A DNA stretch of 64,000 nucleotides from Paracoccus binzhouensis (GTDB lineage: Bacteria; Pseudomonadota; Alphaproteobacteria; Rhodobacterales; Rhodobacteraceae): assembly GCF_016446475.1 (NCBI RefSeq), contig NZ_JAEHFP010000001.1, positions 1 through 64,000 on the forward strand, given 5' to 3'. The notes under the pieces are model-generated. The model had not been told where the DNA came from. It did not search any database and saw nothing but the letters and a program-made list of their open reading frames with translations. Positions 1 through 9,648 of this stretch are shown here, piece after piece. The translations under genes were made by a program, and so were the position numbers. The first letter of the stretch is position 1. Each line of letters begins with the position of its first letter.

Positions 1-335
1 GGGAAGGATCGCTGATCGGGCATCCCGGCCGCATCTGCATTGGCCAATGTCGCGATGCTTCGCCGGAAAGGCCCGGCTGCAACTGTCCTGCGCCGCCCCC
101 TCGTGGGCGGCGCCGGTCGTTCCGGAACCCTGGCGACCTGCCGCCAAGAGGGGGCGCAGCGCATCCTGTCTGCACCGGCAGGCTTGACAGGCGCGGGCCG
201 GATACGGTGACATCGACGCCCATGACGATGAGTCGACCGGCGCCGGCATGATCGCCCGCAGCCTTCCTGCCGACCCGCGGCCATTCTCGGCCGGCCCGAG
301 CCGGGCCCGGGCCGAAACTCGACGAAAGGGAGGGG
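1..335. other. Non-coding window start, 335 bp
   Basis: I see no convincing gene here. The only structure is a GC-rich hairpin at 90-113, listed separately. A TTGACA hexamer lies at 184-189 without a good -10 element at normal spacing. The stretch probably holds the 3' flank of a gene lying left of the window plus the promoter of the VOC gene at 336. Confidence 0.5.
90..113. terminator. GC-rich hairpin, possible terminator
   Basis: GCGCCGCCC at 90-98 pairs perfectly with GGGCGGCGC at 105-113 around a six-base loop. No U-tract follows on either strand, so it may be an intrinsic terminator of the weak alphaproteobacterial kind or only an mRNA-end stabiliser for a gene outside the window. Confidence 0.35.
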
Positions 336-788
336 ATGATGAAGATCGTGACCAGCCTGAGCTTCCAGGGCCAGTGCCGCGAGGCGTTCGAATTCTACGC
401 CGAGGTGCTGGGCGGCAAGATCACCGCCGCCATGCCCTATGGCGATGCGCCGCCCGGCATGCCGATTACCGACGATCGATACAAGACCTGGCTGATGCAT
501 TGCTGGCTCGAGGTCGGCGACCAGGCGCTGATGGGCGCCGACATGGACAAGGCCTGGGCGCCCAATATCGACAAGCCCAAGAACGGCTTCGACGTCACCC
601 TGCATACCGAGGATCTCGAGCAAGGCCGGCGCTGGTTCGAGCGGCTGGCCGAAGGCGGCAAGCCGGTCATGCCCTTCGGCGAGACCTTCTGGTCGCCCGG
701 CTTCGGCTCGCTGGTGGACAGATTCGGGGTGCCCTGGATGATCAACACCATCCCCGCCGCAGACTGGCAGCCCGCCGCGCAGGGCTAG
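336..788 (+). CDS. VOC-family (PhnB/glyoxalase-like) protein
   Basis: A 150-residue protein of the vicinal-oxygen-chelate fold, closest in style to the PhnB / 3-demethylubiquinone-methyltransferase-like group. It opens with a beta strand (KIVTSLSFQG), has a segment with an aromatic pair (FEFYAEVLGG) near residues 19-28, and ends with the typical FGxxWMINT-like strand around residues 128-137. The ribosome site is the run GGGAGGGG just before tandem ATGs at 336/339. Members of this group are cytoplasmic and many lack a demonstrated reaction, so no substrate is assigned. It stands alone and converges on the dehydrogenase gene ending at 812. Confidence 0.8.
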   Translation: MMKIVTSLSFQGQCREAFEFYAEVLGGKITAAMPYGDAPPGMPITDDRYKTWLMHCWLEVGDQALMGADMDKAWAPNIDKPKNGFDVTLHTEDLEQGRRWFERLAEGGKPVMPFGETFWSPGFGSLVDRFGVPWMINTIPAADWQPAAQG

Positions 789-811
789 GCGCCAATCGTC
801 GGCCGCCCGTC

Positions 812-1954
812 TCAGGCCATCGCCCGCAGCGCCTGTTCCTCCATCACCCGGTCCGGCACGATGACCAGCTTGCCGAGGAAATCGCGGTCGCGCTCGACGA
901 AAAGGTGCTCGGCCTCGCGCAGGCGGGACAACGGCATGATCCCGGCCAGCACCGGCCGCAGCCGGTCGTCGCGGATCCAGCCGACCAGCTGCCGGGCCTC
1001 GGCGCGGCTGCCATGCGAGATGCCGAAGATCTGCACCTGGTTCAGATAGACCAGCGTCCAGGGCAGCGCCGTCACGTTGCCGGCCCCGGCCCCGGCGATG
1101 GACAGCCGGGGCAGGGTGGTGCGGCTGCGCATGTCGCGGCACATGGCCCGGATCAGCGGCACGGTCATCTCGCCGCCGACCAGATCCATCACCGCGTCGA
1201 TGCGGACCCCGCCGGTCGCGCGGTCGATGGCCTGCGGCCAGTCGGTGACGCCGCCGCGGTCGATCACCGTCTCGGCGCCGAGCGTGTGCAGGGCCTCGGC
1301 CTTGCCGGCGCTGGCGATGGCGTGGGGAACCGCGCCGATCACCCGGCAGAGCTGCAGCAGCGCGGTGCCGACCCCGCCCGAGGCGCCGGTGACCAGCACA
1401 TGCTCGCCCGCCCCGACCCCCGCCGCGGTCAGCATCCGGTAACCCGTCTGCCAGGAACACATGCCCAGCGTCGCCAGCGCGGCATCGCTCAGCGCCGGGT
1501 TGGCGATGGCGTGGAACTGCTCCGAGGGGAAGCAGCCATATTCTGCGAAACCGCCATCGGCGCCATGGCCGAAATAGTCGGGCGCCAGGTTCAGGTCGTC
1601 GCGGGTGTCGGGATAGATGTTGAAATCCAAGAGCCCCCGTTCCCCGATGCGCTGCGGCGCGACGCCCTCGCCCACCGCGACGACATGGCCGACCACATCC
1701 GCGCCCTGGATGCGCGGAAAGGCCAGCGTGTTCCCGGCCATGGCGAAGGAAGTGACGGCGCCGTCATCGGCGGTGGAGTAAAGCCCCTCGCGCACCTTGC
1801 GGTCGGTGTTGTTCTTGGCGCAGGCGGTGATGCGCACCAGGACCTCGCCCGGACCGGGGCGGGGAACCGGCCAGTCCTCGTGCCATTCCAGCCACTCGGG
1901 CCCGCCATGGCCGGTCAGGACCATGGCGCACATCGTCTCGGGGATCGCCGCCAC
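812..1954 (-). CDS. Medium-chain dehydrogenase/reductase at the end of the ectoine operon
   Basis: A 380-residue protein of the zinc-alcohol-dehydrogenase/quinone-oxidoreductase superfamily. The N-terminal GroES-like domain contains the GADVVGHVVAVGEG strand-turn (about residues 84-97). The Rossmann domain contains VTGASGGVGTALLQL (about 188-202) for NAD(P)H binding. I do not see the structural-zinc four-cysteine lobe, which points to the zinc-independent quinone-reductase/enoyl-reductase branch. It lies three bases after doeD and is surely co-transcribed with the ectoine genes, but it is not part of the described ectoine pathway; its substrate is unknown. The listed start is a GTG without a clear Shine-Dalgarno; an ATG at 1933 is an alternative. 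Confidence 0.8.
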   Translation of the reverse strand: MAAIPETMCAMVLTGHGGPEWLEWHEDWPVPRPGPGEVLVRITACAKNNTDRKVREGLYSTADDGAVTSFAMAGNTLAFPRIQGADVVGHVVAVGEGVAPQRIGERGLLDFNIYPDTRDDLNLAPDYFGHGADGGFAEYGCFPSEQFHAIANPALSDAALATLGMCSWQTGYRMLTAAGVGAGEHVLVTGASGGVGTALLQLCRVIGAVPHAIASAGKAEALHTLGAETVIDRGGVTDWPQAIDRATGGVRIDAVMDLVGGEMTVPLIRAMCRDMRSRTTLPRLSIAGAGAGNVTALPWTLVYLNQVQIFGISHGSRAEARQLVGWIRDDRLRPVLAGIMPLSRLREAEHLFVERDRDFLGKLVIVPDRVMEEQALRAMA

Positions 1955-1957
1955 GGG

Positions 1958-3331
1958 TCAGCCCAGGATTTCGCGCAGCGCGTCGGCGGTGGCCTCGACG
2001 ATCACATCCGCCTCGGCCTCGGTCAGGCAGAGCGGCGGGGCCAGGCCGATGATGTCGCCCTGCGGCATGGCCCGCGCGATCACGCCGCGCTTCAGCATCG
2101 CGGCGACGACCTTGCCGCCGATGCCCTCGGCCGCGTCGAAGAAGCCGCGGCTGTCGCGGTCGCGGACCAGCTCGACGGCGCAGAGCATCCCCTCGCCGCG
2201 GATCTCGCCCACGTTCGGATGATCGCCAACTGCCGCGCGCATCCGGTCGTTCAGGATGCGGCCGACCCGGCCGGCATTCTCGACCAGCCCCAGCCTGTCG
2301 ATCAGTTCCAGGTTGGCGATGCCCGCCGCCGCGCCGATGGGATGGGCGGAATAGGTCCAGCCATGGCCCAGCACACCATATTCGTCGCTGCCCTGCATCA
2401 GCACCTCCCAGACCTTCTGCCCGACGATGCTGCCCGACAGCGGCGCATAGGCCGAGGTCAGGCCCTTGGCGATGGTGATGATGTCCGGGGTCATGCCGTA
2501 ATGATCCGAGCCGAACATGCTGCCCAGCCGGCCGAAGCCCGTCACCACCTCGTCCGCGATCAGCAGGATGTCGTGGCGCGCCAGCACCTTCTGGATCGCA
2601 TCCCAATAGCCCCTGGGCGGCGGCACGATGCCGCCCGTGCCCAGCACCGGCTCGCCGATGAAGGCGGCGATGGTGTCGGCGCCCTCGGCGGCGATCAGCC
2701 TTTCCAGCTCCTCGGCGCAATGGGCGCTGAACTGTTCCTCGGACAGTGCCGCGTCCTTGCGGCGATAGTAATAGGGCGCCTCGGTATGGATCACCTGCGC
2801 CAGCGGCAGGTCGAATTTCCTGTGGAACAACTCGAGCCCGGTCAGCGAGCCGGTCATCAGCCCCGAGCCGTGATAGCCCCGCCAGCGCGAGATGATCTTC
2901 TTCTTCTGCGGCAGCCCGCGGATGTTGTTATAATACCAGACCAGCTTGATGTTCGTCTCATTGGCATCCGAACCGCCGAGGCCGAAATAGACCCGCGCCA
3001 TGTGCCCGGGCGCACGGTCCATGACCATTTTCGCCAGCGTGATCGAGGCTTCCGAGCCATGCCCTGCATAGGCGTGGTAATAGGCCAGCTCGCGCGCCTG
3101 CGCGGCGATGGCCTCGGCGATCTCGGGCCGGCCATAGCCCACGTTCACGCAATAGAGCCCGGCGAAGCCGTCCAGCAGCCGGTTGCCGTCCCGATCCGTG
3201 ATATGGACGCCTTCCGCGCCCGAGACGATGCGCTGCGCGCCTTCGCCGCGTGCGAACTGGCCCAGATTGGTCGAGGGGTGGAACAGGCTCTCGCGGTCCC
3301 ATTTGGACAGCTGGTCATTGGTCAGCATCAT
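1958..3331 (-). CDS. doeD: Class III aminotransferase, L-2,4-diaminobutyrate transaminase of ectoine catabolism
   Basis: A 457-residue fold-type I PLP enzyme of the omega-aminotransferase family. Visible landmarks are the Asp260 that pairs with the PLP pyridine nitrogen ([13 protein letters not shown]) and the Schiff-base Lys289 (ITIAKGL). In ectoine degradation DoeD transaminates L-2,4-diaminobutyrate to L-aspartate-beta-semialdehyde, which DoeC then oxidises. The role is inferred from family plus operon position: its ATG at 3331 overlaps the doeC stop (ATGA), and it follows doeA-doeB-doeC. In Ruegeria the corresponding gene is called atf. Cytoplasmic. The assignment to this substrate rather than another omega-amino acid rests mainly on context. 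Confidence 0.88.
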   Translation of the reverse strand: MMLTNDQLSKWDRESLFHPSTNLGQFARGEGAQRIVSGAEGVHITDRDGNRLLDGFAGLYCVNVGYGRPEIAEAIAAQARELAYYHAYAGHGSEASITLAKMVMDRAPGHMARVYFGLGGSDANETNIKLVWYYNNIRGLPQKKKIISRWRGYHGSGLMTGSLTGLELFHRKFDLPLAQVIHTEAPYYYRRKDAALSEEQFSAHCAEELERLIAAEGADTIAAFIGEPVLGTGGIVPPPRGYWDAIQKVLARHDILLIADEVVTGFGRLGSMFGSDHYGMTPDIITIAKGLTSAYAPLSGSIVGQKVWEVLMQGSDEYGVLGHGWTYSAHPIGAAAGIANLELIDRLGLVENAGRVGRILNDRMRAAVGDHPNVGEIRGEGMLCAVELVRDRDSRGFFDAAEGIGGKVVAAMLKRGVIARAMPQGDIIGLAPPLCLTEAEADVIVEATADALREILG

Positions 3332-4779
3332 GCTCTCCTTGTCTCTGCCCAGTCGCGGCAGACGTATTTGATCTCGGTGAAGGCCTCGAGCCCGTGGCGG
3401 CTGCCCTCGCGGCCCAGGCCCGATTGCTTCATGCCGCCGAAGGGGATCGGCGCGCCGGTGACCTTGGTGCGGTTGACCGCGACCATGCCGAATTCCAGCG
3501 CGCGCGACAGGCGATAGATGCGGCGCGGGTCGCGGCTGTGGACATAGGCGACAAGGCCGTATTCGGTGGCATTGGCGATGCGCACCGCCTCGTCCTCGGT
3601 GTCGAAGGGGGCGATGGCGGCGACGGGGCCGAAGGTCTCCTCGTGGAGGATCCGCGCCTCGGCCGGCACGTCGGCCAGCACGGTCGGACGATAGAACAGC
3701 GGCCCCTGCGGATCGCGGCTGCCGCCGGTCAGAAGGCGCGCGCCCCGGGCCAGCGCATCGGCCACGTGCTCCTCCTGCTTCTGGACCGCGCCCTCGTTCA
3801 TCAGGGGGCCAAGGTCGCGATCCTCGACCCCCGGCCCCAGGGTCAGCGCGGCGGCAGCGGCGGTGAAGCGGCGGCAGAACTCGTCATAGACCGGCCGCTC
3901 GATCAGGAAGCGGTTGGCGCCCAGGCAGTCCTGGCCCGAGGTGGCGAACTTGGCCTTGATCGCCTCATCCACCGCCAGGTCGAGGTCGCAATCGGCAAAG
4001 GCGATGAAGGGCGCGTGCCCGCCCAGTTCCAGCACCAGCCGCTTCACCGTCTCGGCGCTTTGGCGATAAAGCAGCTTGCCGATCTGCGTCGAGCCGGTGA
4101 AGCTGAGCGCCCGCACCCGCGGATCGGCGCACCATTCGCCGACGATCTCGGGCGCGTCGCCCGTCACCACGTTGAAGACGCCGGCCGGGAACCCCGCCCG
4201 ATCCGCCAGTACCGCCAGCGCGGTCGCCGACAGCGGCGTCTCGGCCGAGGGATGCACGACCACGGTGCAGCCCGCCGCCAAGGCCGCCGCCGCCTTGCGG
4301 GTGATCATGGCGCAGGGAAAGTTCCAGGGCGTGACCAGCGCCGCGACGCCCAGCGGCTCGCGCCACAGCTCCATCTCGGCGGTCGAGAGATGCGAGGTCA
4401 CGCTTTCGATGTTCGGGCGCTTGGCCTCCTCGGCATAGAACTCGACGAAGCTGGCGGCATAGTCGATCTCGCCGCGGGCTTCCGACAACGGCTTGCCCTG
4501 CTCGGCGGTCATGATCCGCGCCAGATCCTCGCGCGCATCGACAATCAGTCGGTGCCAGCGCATCAGCACCGCGGCGCGTTCCTGCGGCAACAGCGCCGCC
4601 CAGCCGGCAAAGGCCGCCTGCGCCGCATCGACCGCCGCGCGCGCCTGCGCGGCGTCCAGCCGCGCCACCTGCGCCACGGGCCTGCCCGTCGCGGGGTCGG
4701 TGACGGCAAAGCGCGGCCCGGCCACCCAGGCGCCGTTCACGAAGGCATCCTCGCGCAACAGGGTCTTGTCGGTGATCAT
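3328..4779 (-). CDS. doeC: Aldehyde dehydrogenase of ectoine catabolism (aspartate-semialdehyde oxidation)
   Basis: A 483-residue NAD(P)-dependent aldehyde dehydrogenase resembling succinate-semialdehyde dehydrogenases. The PWNFP nucleotide-site motif is at about residues 151-155, the general-base Glu251 sits in LELGG and the nucleophile Cys285 in SGQDC. In the ectoine route DoeC (ssd in Ruegeria) oxidises aspartate-beta-semialdehyde to L-aspartate. The start is the ATG at 4779, which overlaps the doeB stop as ATGA; an upstream extension in the same frame reads through doeB and is not real. The gene is coupled at its other end to doeD by the same overlap. Confidence 0.88.
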   Translation of the reverse strand: MITDKTLLREDAFVNGAWVAGPRFAVTDPATGRPVAQVARLDAAQARAAVDAAQAAFAGWAALLPQERAAVLMRWHRLIVDAREDLARIMTAEQGKPLSEARGEIDYAASFVEFYAEEAKRPNIESVTSHLSTAEMELWREPLGVAALVTPWNFPCAMITRKAAAALAAGCTVVVHPSAETPLSATALAVLADRAGFPAGVFNVVTGDAPEIVGEWCADPRVRALSFTGSTQIGKLLYRQSAETVKRLVLELGGHAPFIAFADCDLDLAVDEAIKAKFATSGQDCLGANRFLIERPVYDEFCRRFTAAAAALTLGPGVEDRDLGPLMNEGAVQKQEEHVADALARGARLLTGGSRDPQGPLFYRPTVLADVPAEARILHEETFGPVAAIAPFDTEDEAVRIANATEYGLVAYVHSRDPRRIYRLSRALEFGMVAVNRTKVTGAPIPFGGMKQSGLGREGSRHGLEAFTEIKYVCRDWAETRRA

Positions 4780-5786
4780 GGCTGAACCTCCTCGCCGATG
4801 ACGGCGACGCAATCGCCGGGTTTCACGATGCCGGGGAAATGCCGCGCCATCATCAGGCCTCCGCGGCGGGCATGGACCGCGACCGGGGCCACGCCGGTGC
4901 GCGTCACCGGGAAGATGCGGGCGACGGGCTGGCCCTGTTCGACGGCATCGCCCAGGTCGGCCAGGAACTCGATCAGCCCGCCATCCTCGGCAAAGGTGAA
5001 GCAATCCGCGTCGGGCATGTCGAGCCAGCGCGTCGGCTGCGCCACGACCTCGCCCCGCATCACGCCGGCTGCGACCAGCAGGTTGCGCAGGCCGCGCCTG
5101 GCGATGCCGGCGGTGCGGGCGCTGGCAGTGCCGCCGCCGCCCAGCTCGGTGGTGACGAAGACCTTGCCCATCTCCTCGGCCGCGGTGTCATACATGCCGA
5201 CCGCGTCGATCTCGAGCATCCTGACCGACCAGGGCGCCCCGAAGGCGCACACAAGATCGAAGGCCGCCGCCTCCTGCCGCTTGTCGGGCAGGACATGGGC
5301 GGCGCAATAGGGCAGGAAATCCAGCGTCTTGCCGCCGGAATGGAAATCCAGCACCACATCCGCCATCGGCAGCAGCACGCGCTGGAAGTAATCCGCGATC
5401 TTCTGCGTGACCGTGCCGTCCGGCCGCCCCGGAAAGCTGCGGTTCAGGTTGCCCCGGTCGATGGGCGAGGTGCGGGTGCCTGCCGCGAAGGCCGGGTAGT
5501 TCATCGCCGGCACGATGATCAGGCGGCCGGTGACGTCCTCGGCCCGCACGGTCGCGGCCAGGTCGAACAGCGCGATCGGCCCCTCGTATTCGTCGCCATG
5601 GTTGGCGCCGGTCAGCAGCGCCGTCGGCCCTTCGCCGTTGTTGACCACGGTAATCGGCGTCATGACCGAGCCCCAGGCCGCGTCGTCGCGCGAATGCGGC
5701 AGGCGCAGGAAGCCGTGGTGAACCCCCGGCGCCGCGTAATCCACCGTCGCCGCGATGGGCGAGGGCGCAGGCTGCATCTGCAACAT
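4776..5786 (-). CDS. eutE: N-alpha-acetyl-L-2,4-diaminobutyrate deacetylase
   Basis: A 336-residue zinc hydrolase of the succinylglutamate-desuccinylase/aspartoacylase family (M14-like fold). The zinc ligands are in NHGDEYEG (His and Glu, near residues 62-69) and in DFHSGG (His, about 148). EutE, also called DoeB, removes the acetyl group from N-alpha-acetyl-L-2,4-diaminobutyrate released by the ectoine hydrolase. The C-terminal third ends in a short beta-rich segment (GVAPVAVHARRGGLM) typical of these enzymes. It lies four bases after eutD and overlaps doeC by ATGA, so the three steps are translationally tied together. Confidence 0.92.
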   Translation of the reverse strand: MLQMQPAPSPIAATVDYAAPGVHHGFLRLPHSRDDAAWGSVMTPITVVNNGEGPTALLTGANHGDEYEGPIALFDLAATVRAEDVTGRLIIVPAMNYPAFAAGTRTSPIDRGNLNRSFPGRPDGTVTQKIADYFQRVLLPMADVVLDFHSGGKTLDFLPYCAAHVLPDKRQEAAAFDLVCAFGAPWSVRMLEIDAVGMYDTAAEEMGKVFVTTELGGGGTASARTAGIARRGLRNLLVAAGVMRGEVVAQPTRWLDMPDADCFTFAEDGGLIEFLADLGDAVEQGQPVARIFPVTRTGVAPVAVHARRGGLMMARHFPGIVKPGDCVAVIGEEVQP

Positions 5787-5790
5787 GGCG

Positions 5791-6972
5791 CTAGTCCTTC
5801 ACGAACAGCTGGCGCGGGACATTGGCGAGGCATTCCACGCCGGTCTCGGTGATCAGGATCGACTCGGTGATCTCCAGCCCCATGTCCTCCAGCCACAGGC
5901 CGGTCATGAAATGGAAGGTCATGCCGGGCTGCAGCACCGTGCGGTCGCCGGGGCGCAGCGACATGGTGCGCTCGCCCCAGTCCGGCGGATAGCTGACGCC
6001 GATGCCGTAGCCGGTGCGGTTGTCCTTGACGATGCCGTATTTCGCCAGCACCTCGAAGAAGCCCTTGGCGATGTCCTCGCAGGTGTTGCCGGGCTTCGCG
6101 GCGGCCAACCCGGCCTCCATCCCCTCCAACGTGGCCTTTTCCGCATCGAGGAAAGCCTGCGTCGGCTGGCCCAGGAACACCGTGCGCGACAGCGGCACGT
6201 GATAGCGGTGATAGCAGCCGGCGATCTCGAAGAAGGTGCCTTCGCCCGACCTCATCGGCCTGTCGTCCCAGGTCAGATGCGGGGCCGAGGCATCGCGGCC
6301 CGAGGGCAGCAGCGGCACGATGGCCGGATAGTCGCCGCCGATCCCGTCCACGCCGCGGGTGCCGGCGTCATAGATCTCGGCCACCAGGTCGCATTTGCGC
6401 ATCCCCACCTGCACCTTGTCGAGGATGCGGGCGTGCATCGCCTCGACGATGCGGGCGGCGTTGCGCATATAGGCGATCTCCTGCGGCGACTTCACCGCGC
6501 GCTGCCAGTTCACCAGCGCCGTGCAATCGGTGAAGCGCGCGTCCGGCAGGTTCCGCGTCAGGCTGGCGAAGGCGGCGGCGGTGAACCAGTAATTGTCCAT
6601 CTCGACGCCGATGCGCCTCGCGCCCCAGCCGCGGTCGCGCAGGATACCTGACAGGTAATCCATCGGGTGCATCTCGGGGTTCTGCACGTAATGGTCGGGA
6701 TAGCCGATGATGTTTTCCTGCTTCAGATAGGCGGTCAACTTTGCGCCGTTGGCGTCCTGGCCGCGGCCATACCAGACCGGCTCGCCCTCGGGCGGCACGA
6801 CGACGCATTGATGGACGTAGAAGGACCAGCCGTCATAGCCGGTCAGCCAGTTCATGTTCGAGGGATCGGTGACGATCAGCAGATCGACGCCCGCCTTGTC
6901 CATCGCCCGGCGGGTCTTGGCGAGGCGGTCGGCATATTCCTCGCGGGTGAACTTCAATGCGACATCTGTCAT
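5791..6972 (-). CDS. eutD: Ectoine hydrolase (M24 peptidase fold)
   Basis: A 393-residue member of the creatinase/aminopeptidase-P (M24) family, known as EutD or DoeA. It opens the ectoine ring to N-acetyl-diaminobutyrate. The N-terminal creatinase domain (residues about 10-150, with LLIVTDPSNMNWLTGYDGWS) is followed by the pita-bread catalytic domain, where CYHRYHVPLSRTV and GLEITESILIT carry the family's conserved His and Glu. The start is the ATG at 6972, consistent with known lengths near 390-400 residues; longer in-frame readings overlap eutC and eutB. It sits 11 bases after eutC. Cytoplasmic. Confidence 0.93.
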   Translation of the reverse strand: MTDVALKFTREEYADRLAKTRRAMDKAGVDLLIVTDPSNMNWLTGYDGWSFYVHQCVVVPPEGEPVWYGRGQDANGAKLTAYLKQENIIGYPDHYVQNPEMHPMDYLSGILRDRGWGARRIGVEMDNYWFTAAAFASLTRNLPDARFTDCTALVNWQRAVKSPQEIAYMRNAARIVEAMHARILDKVQVGMRKCDLVAEIYDAGTRGVDGIGGDYPAIVPLLPSGRDASAPHLTWDDRPMRSGEGTFFEIAGCYHRYHVPLSRTVFLGQPTQAFLDAEKATLEGMEAGLAAAKPGNTCEDIAKGFFEVLAKYGIVKDNRTGYGIGVSYPPDWGERTMSLRPGDRTVLQPGMTFHFMTGLWLEDMGLEITESILITETGVECLANVPRQLFVKD

Positions 6973-6983
6973 GGCGGTTTCTC

Positions 6984-7961
6984 TTACAGGGTGAAGCTGC
7001 GGCCGGCCCCGGCCTTGCCCGCGCGGGCAAGCGCCAGGGTGGCGATGGCGGTGTCCTGGATGCCGGTGCCGGTCAGGTCGGCCAGGGTGATCTGCGCCGG
7101 GTCGGTCCGGCCGGCGGCCTGCCCGGCCAGGACCTGGCCCAGTTCGGGGAAGTCCCGCCCGGCCAGCGGCGCGTGATGCAGCTCCCCCAGCTCGCGGGTC
7201 TGCGACAGGCGGTCGGCGACGTAATGGGCGCGCGCGATCAGGTCCGGCGCGATCTCGTTCTTGTGCTGGGCGTCCGAGCCCATGGCGGTGACATGCGTGC
7301 CGGGGGCGATATCGGCGGCGGTCAGGATGGGCCTTTCGGAAGGCGTGGTGGTGACCACCAGATCGGCGGCCCGCGTGGCGCCGGCCACGGTGCCAGCGGC
7401 GATCACCGGGATGCGCAGGGCGGCGGTCATCTCGGTCGCGAAAGTCTGCGCCTTGACGGGATCGCGCGCCCAGACCCGCGCGCCGGTCAGCGGGCGGACC
7501 AGCGCCAGTGCCTGCAGCTGCATCCGCGCCTGCATCCCGGCCCCCAGGATCGCCGCCGTGACCGCATCCGGCCGGGCCAGCGCATCGGCGGCCACCGCCC
7601 CGGCGGCGGCGGTGCGGATATCGGTCAGGTAGCCGTTGTCCAGAAGCAGCGCCTCGACCAGCCCGGTGCGCGAGGACAGCACCACCATCATGCCGTTGGT
7701 CGAGGGCAGGCCAAGCGCCGGATTGCCGAAGAAACCGGGCGAGATCTTGATGGCGAAATGCGTGAGGCCGGGAACATAGGCGGTCTTCACATCGACCTCG
7801 CCCCGGTGTTCTGGAATGTCCAGGCGCAGGATCGGCGGCATGGCGACGGGCTTGGTCGCCAGCGCCACGAAGGCGTCGCGGATGCAGGCGACCGCCTCGC
7901 CGTCCAGCGGCACCAGGGCGCGCAGCTCGGTCTCGGTCAGGATGGTCACGGGCGGTCTCAT
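6984..7961 (-). CDS. eutC: Ornithine-cyclodeaminase-family protein of hydroxyectoine conversion
   Basis: A 325-residue member of the ornithine cyclodeaminase/mu-crystallin family. The NAD-binding Rossmann motif is visible as AILGAGMQARMQL (about residues 127-139), and the substrate-domain strands before it are intact. EutA, EutB and EutC together convert 5-hydroxyectoine to ectoine by genetic evidence in other Rhodobacterales; the individual chemistry of EutC is less certain. The ATG at 7961 overlaps the eutB stop as ATGA. Longer upstream reading would overlap eutB out of frame and is rejected. Confidence 0.9.
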   Translation of the reverse strand: MRPPVTILTETELRALVPLDGEAVACIRDAFVALATKPVAMPPILRLDIPEHRGEVDVKTAYVPGLTHFAIKISPGFFGNPALGLPSTNGMMVVLSSRTGLVEALLLDNGYLTDIRTAAAGAVAADALARPDAVTAAILGAGMQARMQLQALALVRPLTGARVWARDPVKAQTFATEMTAALRIPVIAAGTVAGATRAADLVVTTTPSERPILTAADIAPGTHVTAMGSDAQHKNEIAPDLIARAHYVADRLSQTRELGELHHAPLAGRDFPELGQVLAGQAAGRTDPAQITLADLTGTGIQDTAIATLALARAGKAGAGRSFTL

Positions 7962-8908
7962 GCGGCCTCCGCCATGATGCGGGCATGCAGCGCGGGGTCG
8001 ATATTCGCGCCGGAAAGGATGCAGAGGGTCGGACCTTGCGGGACGAACCTGCCGGCCAGCAGCGCGGCGGTGCCGACGCTGGCCGCGCCCTCGACGACAT
8101 GGCCGGCACGGCCGAGATGGCGGATGCCCTCGGCGATCTCGGCTTCGGTCAGCAGGATCACATCGTCCAGCAACGCGCGGCACAGCGGATAGGTCACGCG
8201 GTTGCGCAACCCGATGCCGCCGCCGAGGCTGTCGGCGAGGCTGGGGCTTTCGGCGACCTCGACCGGATGGCCGGCGGCCAGGCTCGCGGCCATGGCGGCC
8301 CCGTTTTCCATGGTCAGGCCGATGACATGCGTGGCGGGTGACAGCGCCTTCATCGCCACCGCGATTCCGGCCGCGAGGCCGCCGCCGGACAGCGGCACCA
8401 GCACCGCCTCGGGCGTGCCGATTTCCAGGCCGATGGTGCCCTGGCCCGCCACCACCGCTTCATGGTCGAAGGGCGGGATCTCGGTCATGCCCTCTTCCGC
8501 CACGGCGCGGGCGACTTCCTGCATCGCCTCGTCCTGGCTGGCGCCGGTGATGCGGACCTCGGCCCCCAACTCGCGGATCGCCTGCACCTTGTTCTCGGGC
8601 ACCAGCCGCGACAGGCAGACGGTGACCGGCACGCCCAGTGCCCGGGCGGCATGGGCCAGGGCGCGGCCGTGATTGCCGGTCGAGGCGGTGACGACGCCGC
8701 GCGCCAGCGCCTCGGGCGGCAGCGACAGCATGGCATTGGTCGCACCGCGCAGCTTGAAGGCGCCGGTGGTCTGGCGGTATTCGCATTTCAGCCAGACCGG
8801 CTGGCCCAGCCGCGCCGACAGCAGCTCGTCGCGCAGCAGCGGGGTTTCCACCACATGGCCGCGGATGCGTTCGGCGGCGGTGCGGATGTCGTCCAGGGTC
8901 ACGGTCAT
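7958..8908 (-). CDS. eutB: Threonine-dehydratase-like PLP enzyme of hydroxyectoine conversion
   Basis: A 316-residue fold-type II PLP enzyme of the threonine/serine dehydratase family without an ACT regulatory domain. The Schiff-base Lys52 lies in GAFKLRGA, the phosphate-binding loop is SGGGLAAG (about residues 180-187), and STGNHG is present at about 75-80. EutB is proposed to dehydrate hydroxyectoine as the first step towards ectoine. The start at 8908 overlaps the eutA stop (ATGA). Absence of the regulatory domain separates it from biosynthetic IlvA. Confidence 0.9.
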   Translation of the reverse strand: MTVTLDDIRTAAERIRGHVVETPLLRDELLSARLGQPVWLKCEYRQTTGAFKLRGATNAMLSLPPEALARGVVTASTGNHGRALAHAARALGVPVTVCLSRLVPENKVQAIRELGAEVRITGASQDEAMQEVARAVAEEGMTEIPPFDHEAVVAGQGTIGLEIGTPEAVLVPLSGGGLAAGIAVAMKALSPATHVIGLTMENGAAMAASLAAGHPVEVAESPSLADSLGGGIGLRNRVTYPLCRALLDDVILLTEAEIAEGIRHLGRAGHVVEGAASVGTAALLAGRFVPQGPTLCILSGANIDPALHARIMAEAA

Positions 8909-9648
8909 GGCTGCCTCATCAACTGGCCCGGAGCGATCGGCCCGGTCACGCCGCAGGCCCGCGCCGCGGCCCAGAGCGTCGCGGAATTGGCCGAGACCAC
9001 CGGCACGCCGACCGCATCCTCGATCCGGTCGATGATCGCGCAGGCGCGGACGGCGGTGCAGGCAAGAAACAGCGCTTGGCTGCCCGGCGCCAGCGCGGCG
9101 CGTGCGGCCTCGATGATCGTTGCATGGGAAATCCGCGCCATCTCGCGGTCGTCGGTCAGGTTCAGGCAGGATACGCCCTGCAAGGCGAAGCCGCCCGCCT
9201 CGAAGCATTCCGCCATCGGTTGGGTCGTCCGCGGTGTGTAGGGGGTCAGCAGGGTGATCCGCTCCGCCCCCAGCGCCCGCAGCGCCGCGAAGCCGGCCGA
9301 GATCGGCGTGATCGGTTCCGCCGAAGGCTTGCCCAGCCGGATCGCGTCCCGCACCGCCCGGTCCCCGATCACCACCGAGGCCGAGGTGCAGCTATAGACC
9401 ACCGCGTCCAGCTCCTCCTCCGGCAGGATCAGCGCCGCGGCCGCGGTCACGTCGCGGGCCATGGCGGCCAGGGTTTCCGGCGTCACCGGGTTGGCGAAGG
9501 GGATGCGGGTGGCATAGACGCCCACGCCATGCGCCGGCAGGGCGGCGAAATCGACCTCGGTCGTGTGGTCGGTGGCCAGCGTCACCAGACCGACCCGGCG
9601 CGGCAGCGGGCGGTCGTCCAGCACGAGGGGAACGGACAGGACAGTCAC
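8905..9648 (-). CDS. eutA: Asp/Glu-racemase/maleate-isomerase-family protein of hydroxyectoine conversion
   Basis: A 247-residue protein of the Asp/Glu racemase superfamily (arylmalonate decarboxylase/maleate isomerase branch). It keeps both active-site cysteine contexts: Cys87 in YSCTSAS and Cys197 in LACTAVR. I chose the GTG at 9648 because GGGAGG lies seven bases upstream and because GTGA overlaps the ehuD stop, the same coupling used throughout the operon. In hydroxyectoine use it acts with EutB and EutC, probably handling stereochemistry of the hydroxyl-bearing intermediate (inference). Confidence 0.9.
   Translation of the reverse strand: MTVLSVPLVLDDRPLPRRVGLVTLATDHTTEVDFAALPAHGVGVYATRIPFANPVTPETLAAMARDVTAAAALILPEEELDAVVYSCTSASVVIGDRAVRDAIRLGKPSAEPITPISAGFAALRALGAERITLLTPYTPRTTQPMAECFEAGGFALQGVSCLNLTDDREMARISHATIIEAARAALAPGSQALFLACTAVRACAIIDRIEDAVGVPVVSANSATLWAAARACGVTGPIAPGQLMRQP

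Noticed and set aside
248-3517. A 1,089-codon plus-strand open frame
   Set aside because: It overlaps the VOC gene out of frame and lies antisense to the dehydrogenase and doeD; composition is non-protein-like.
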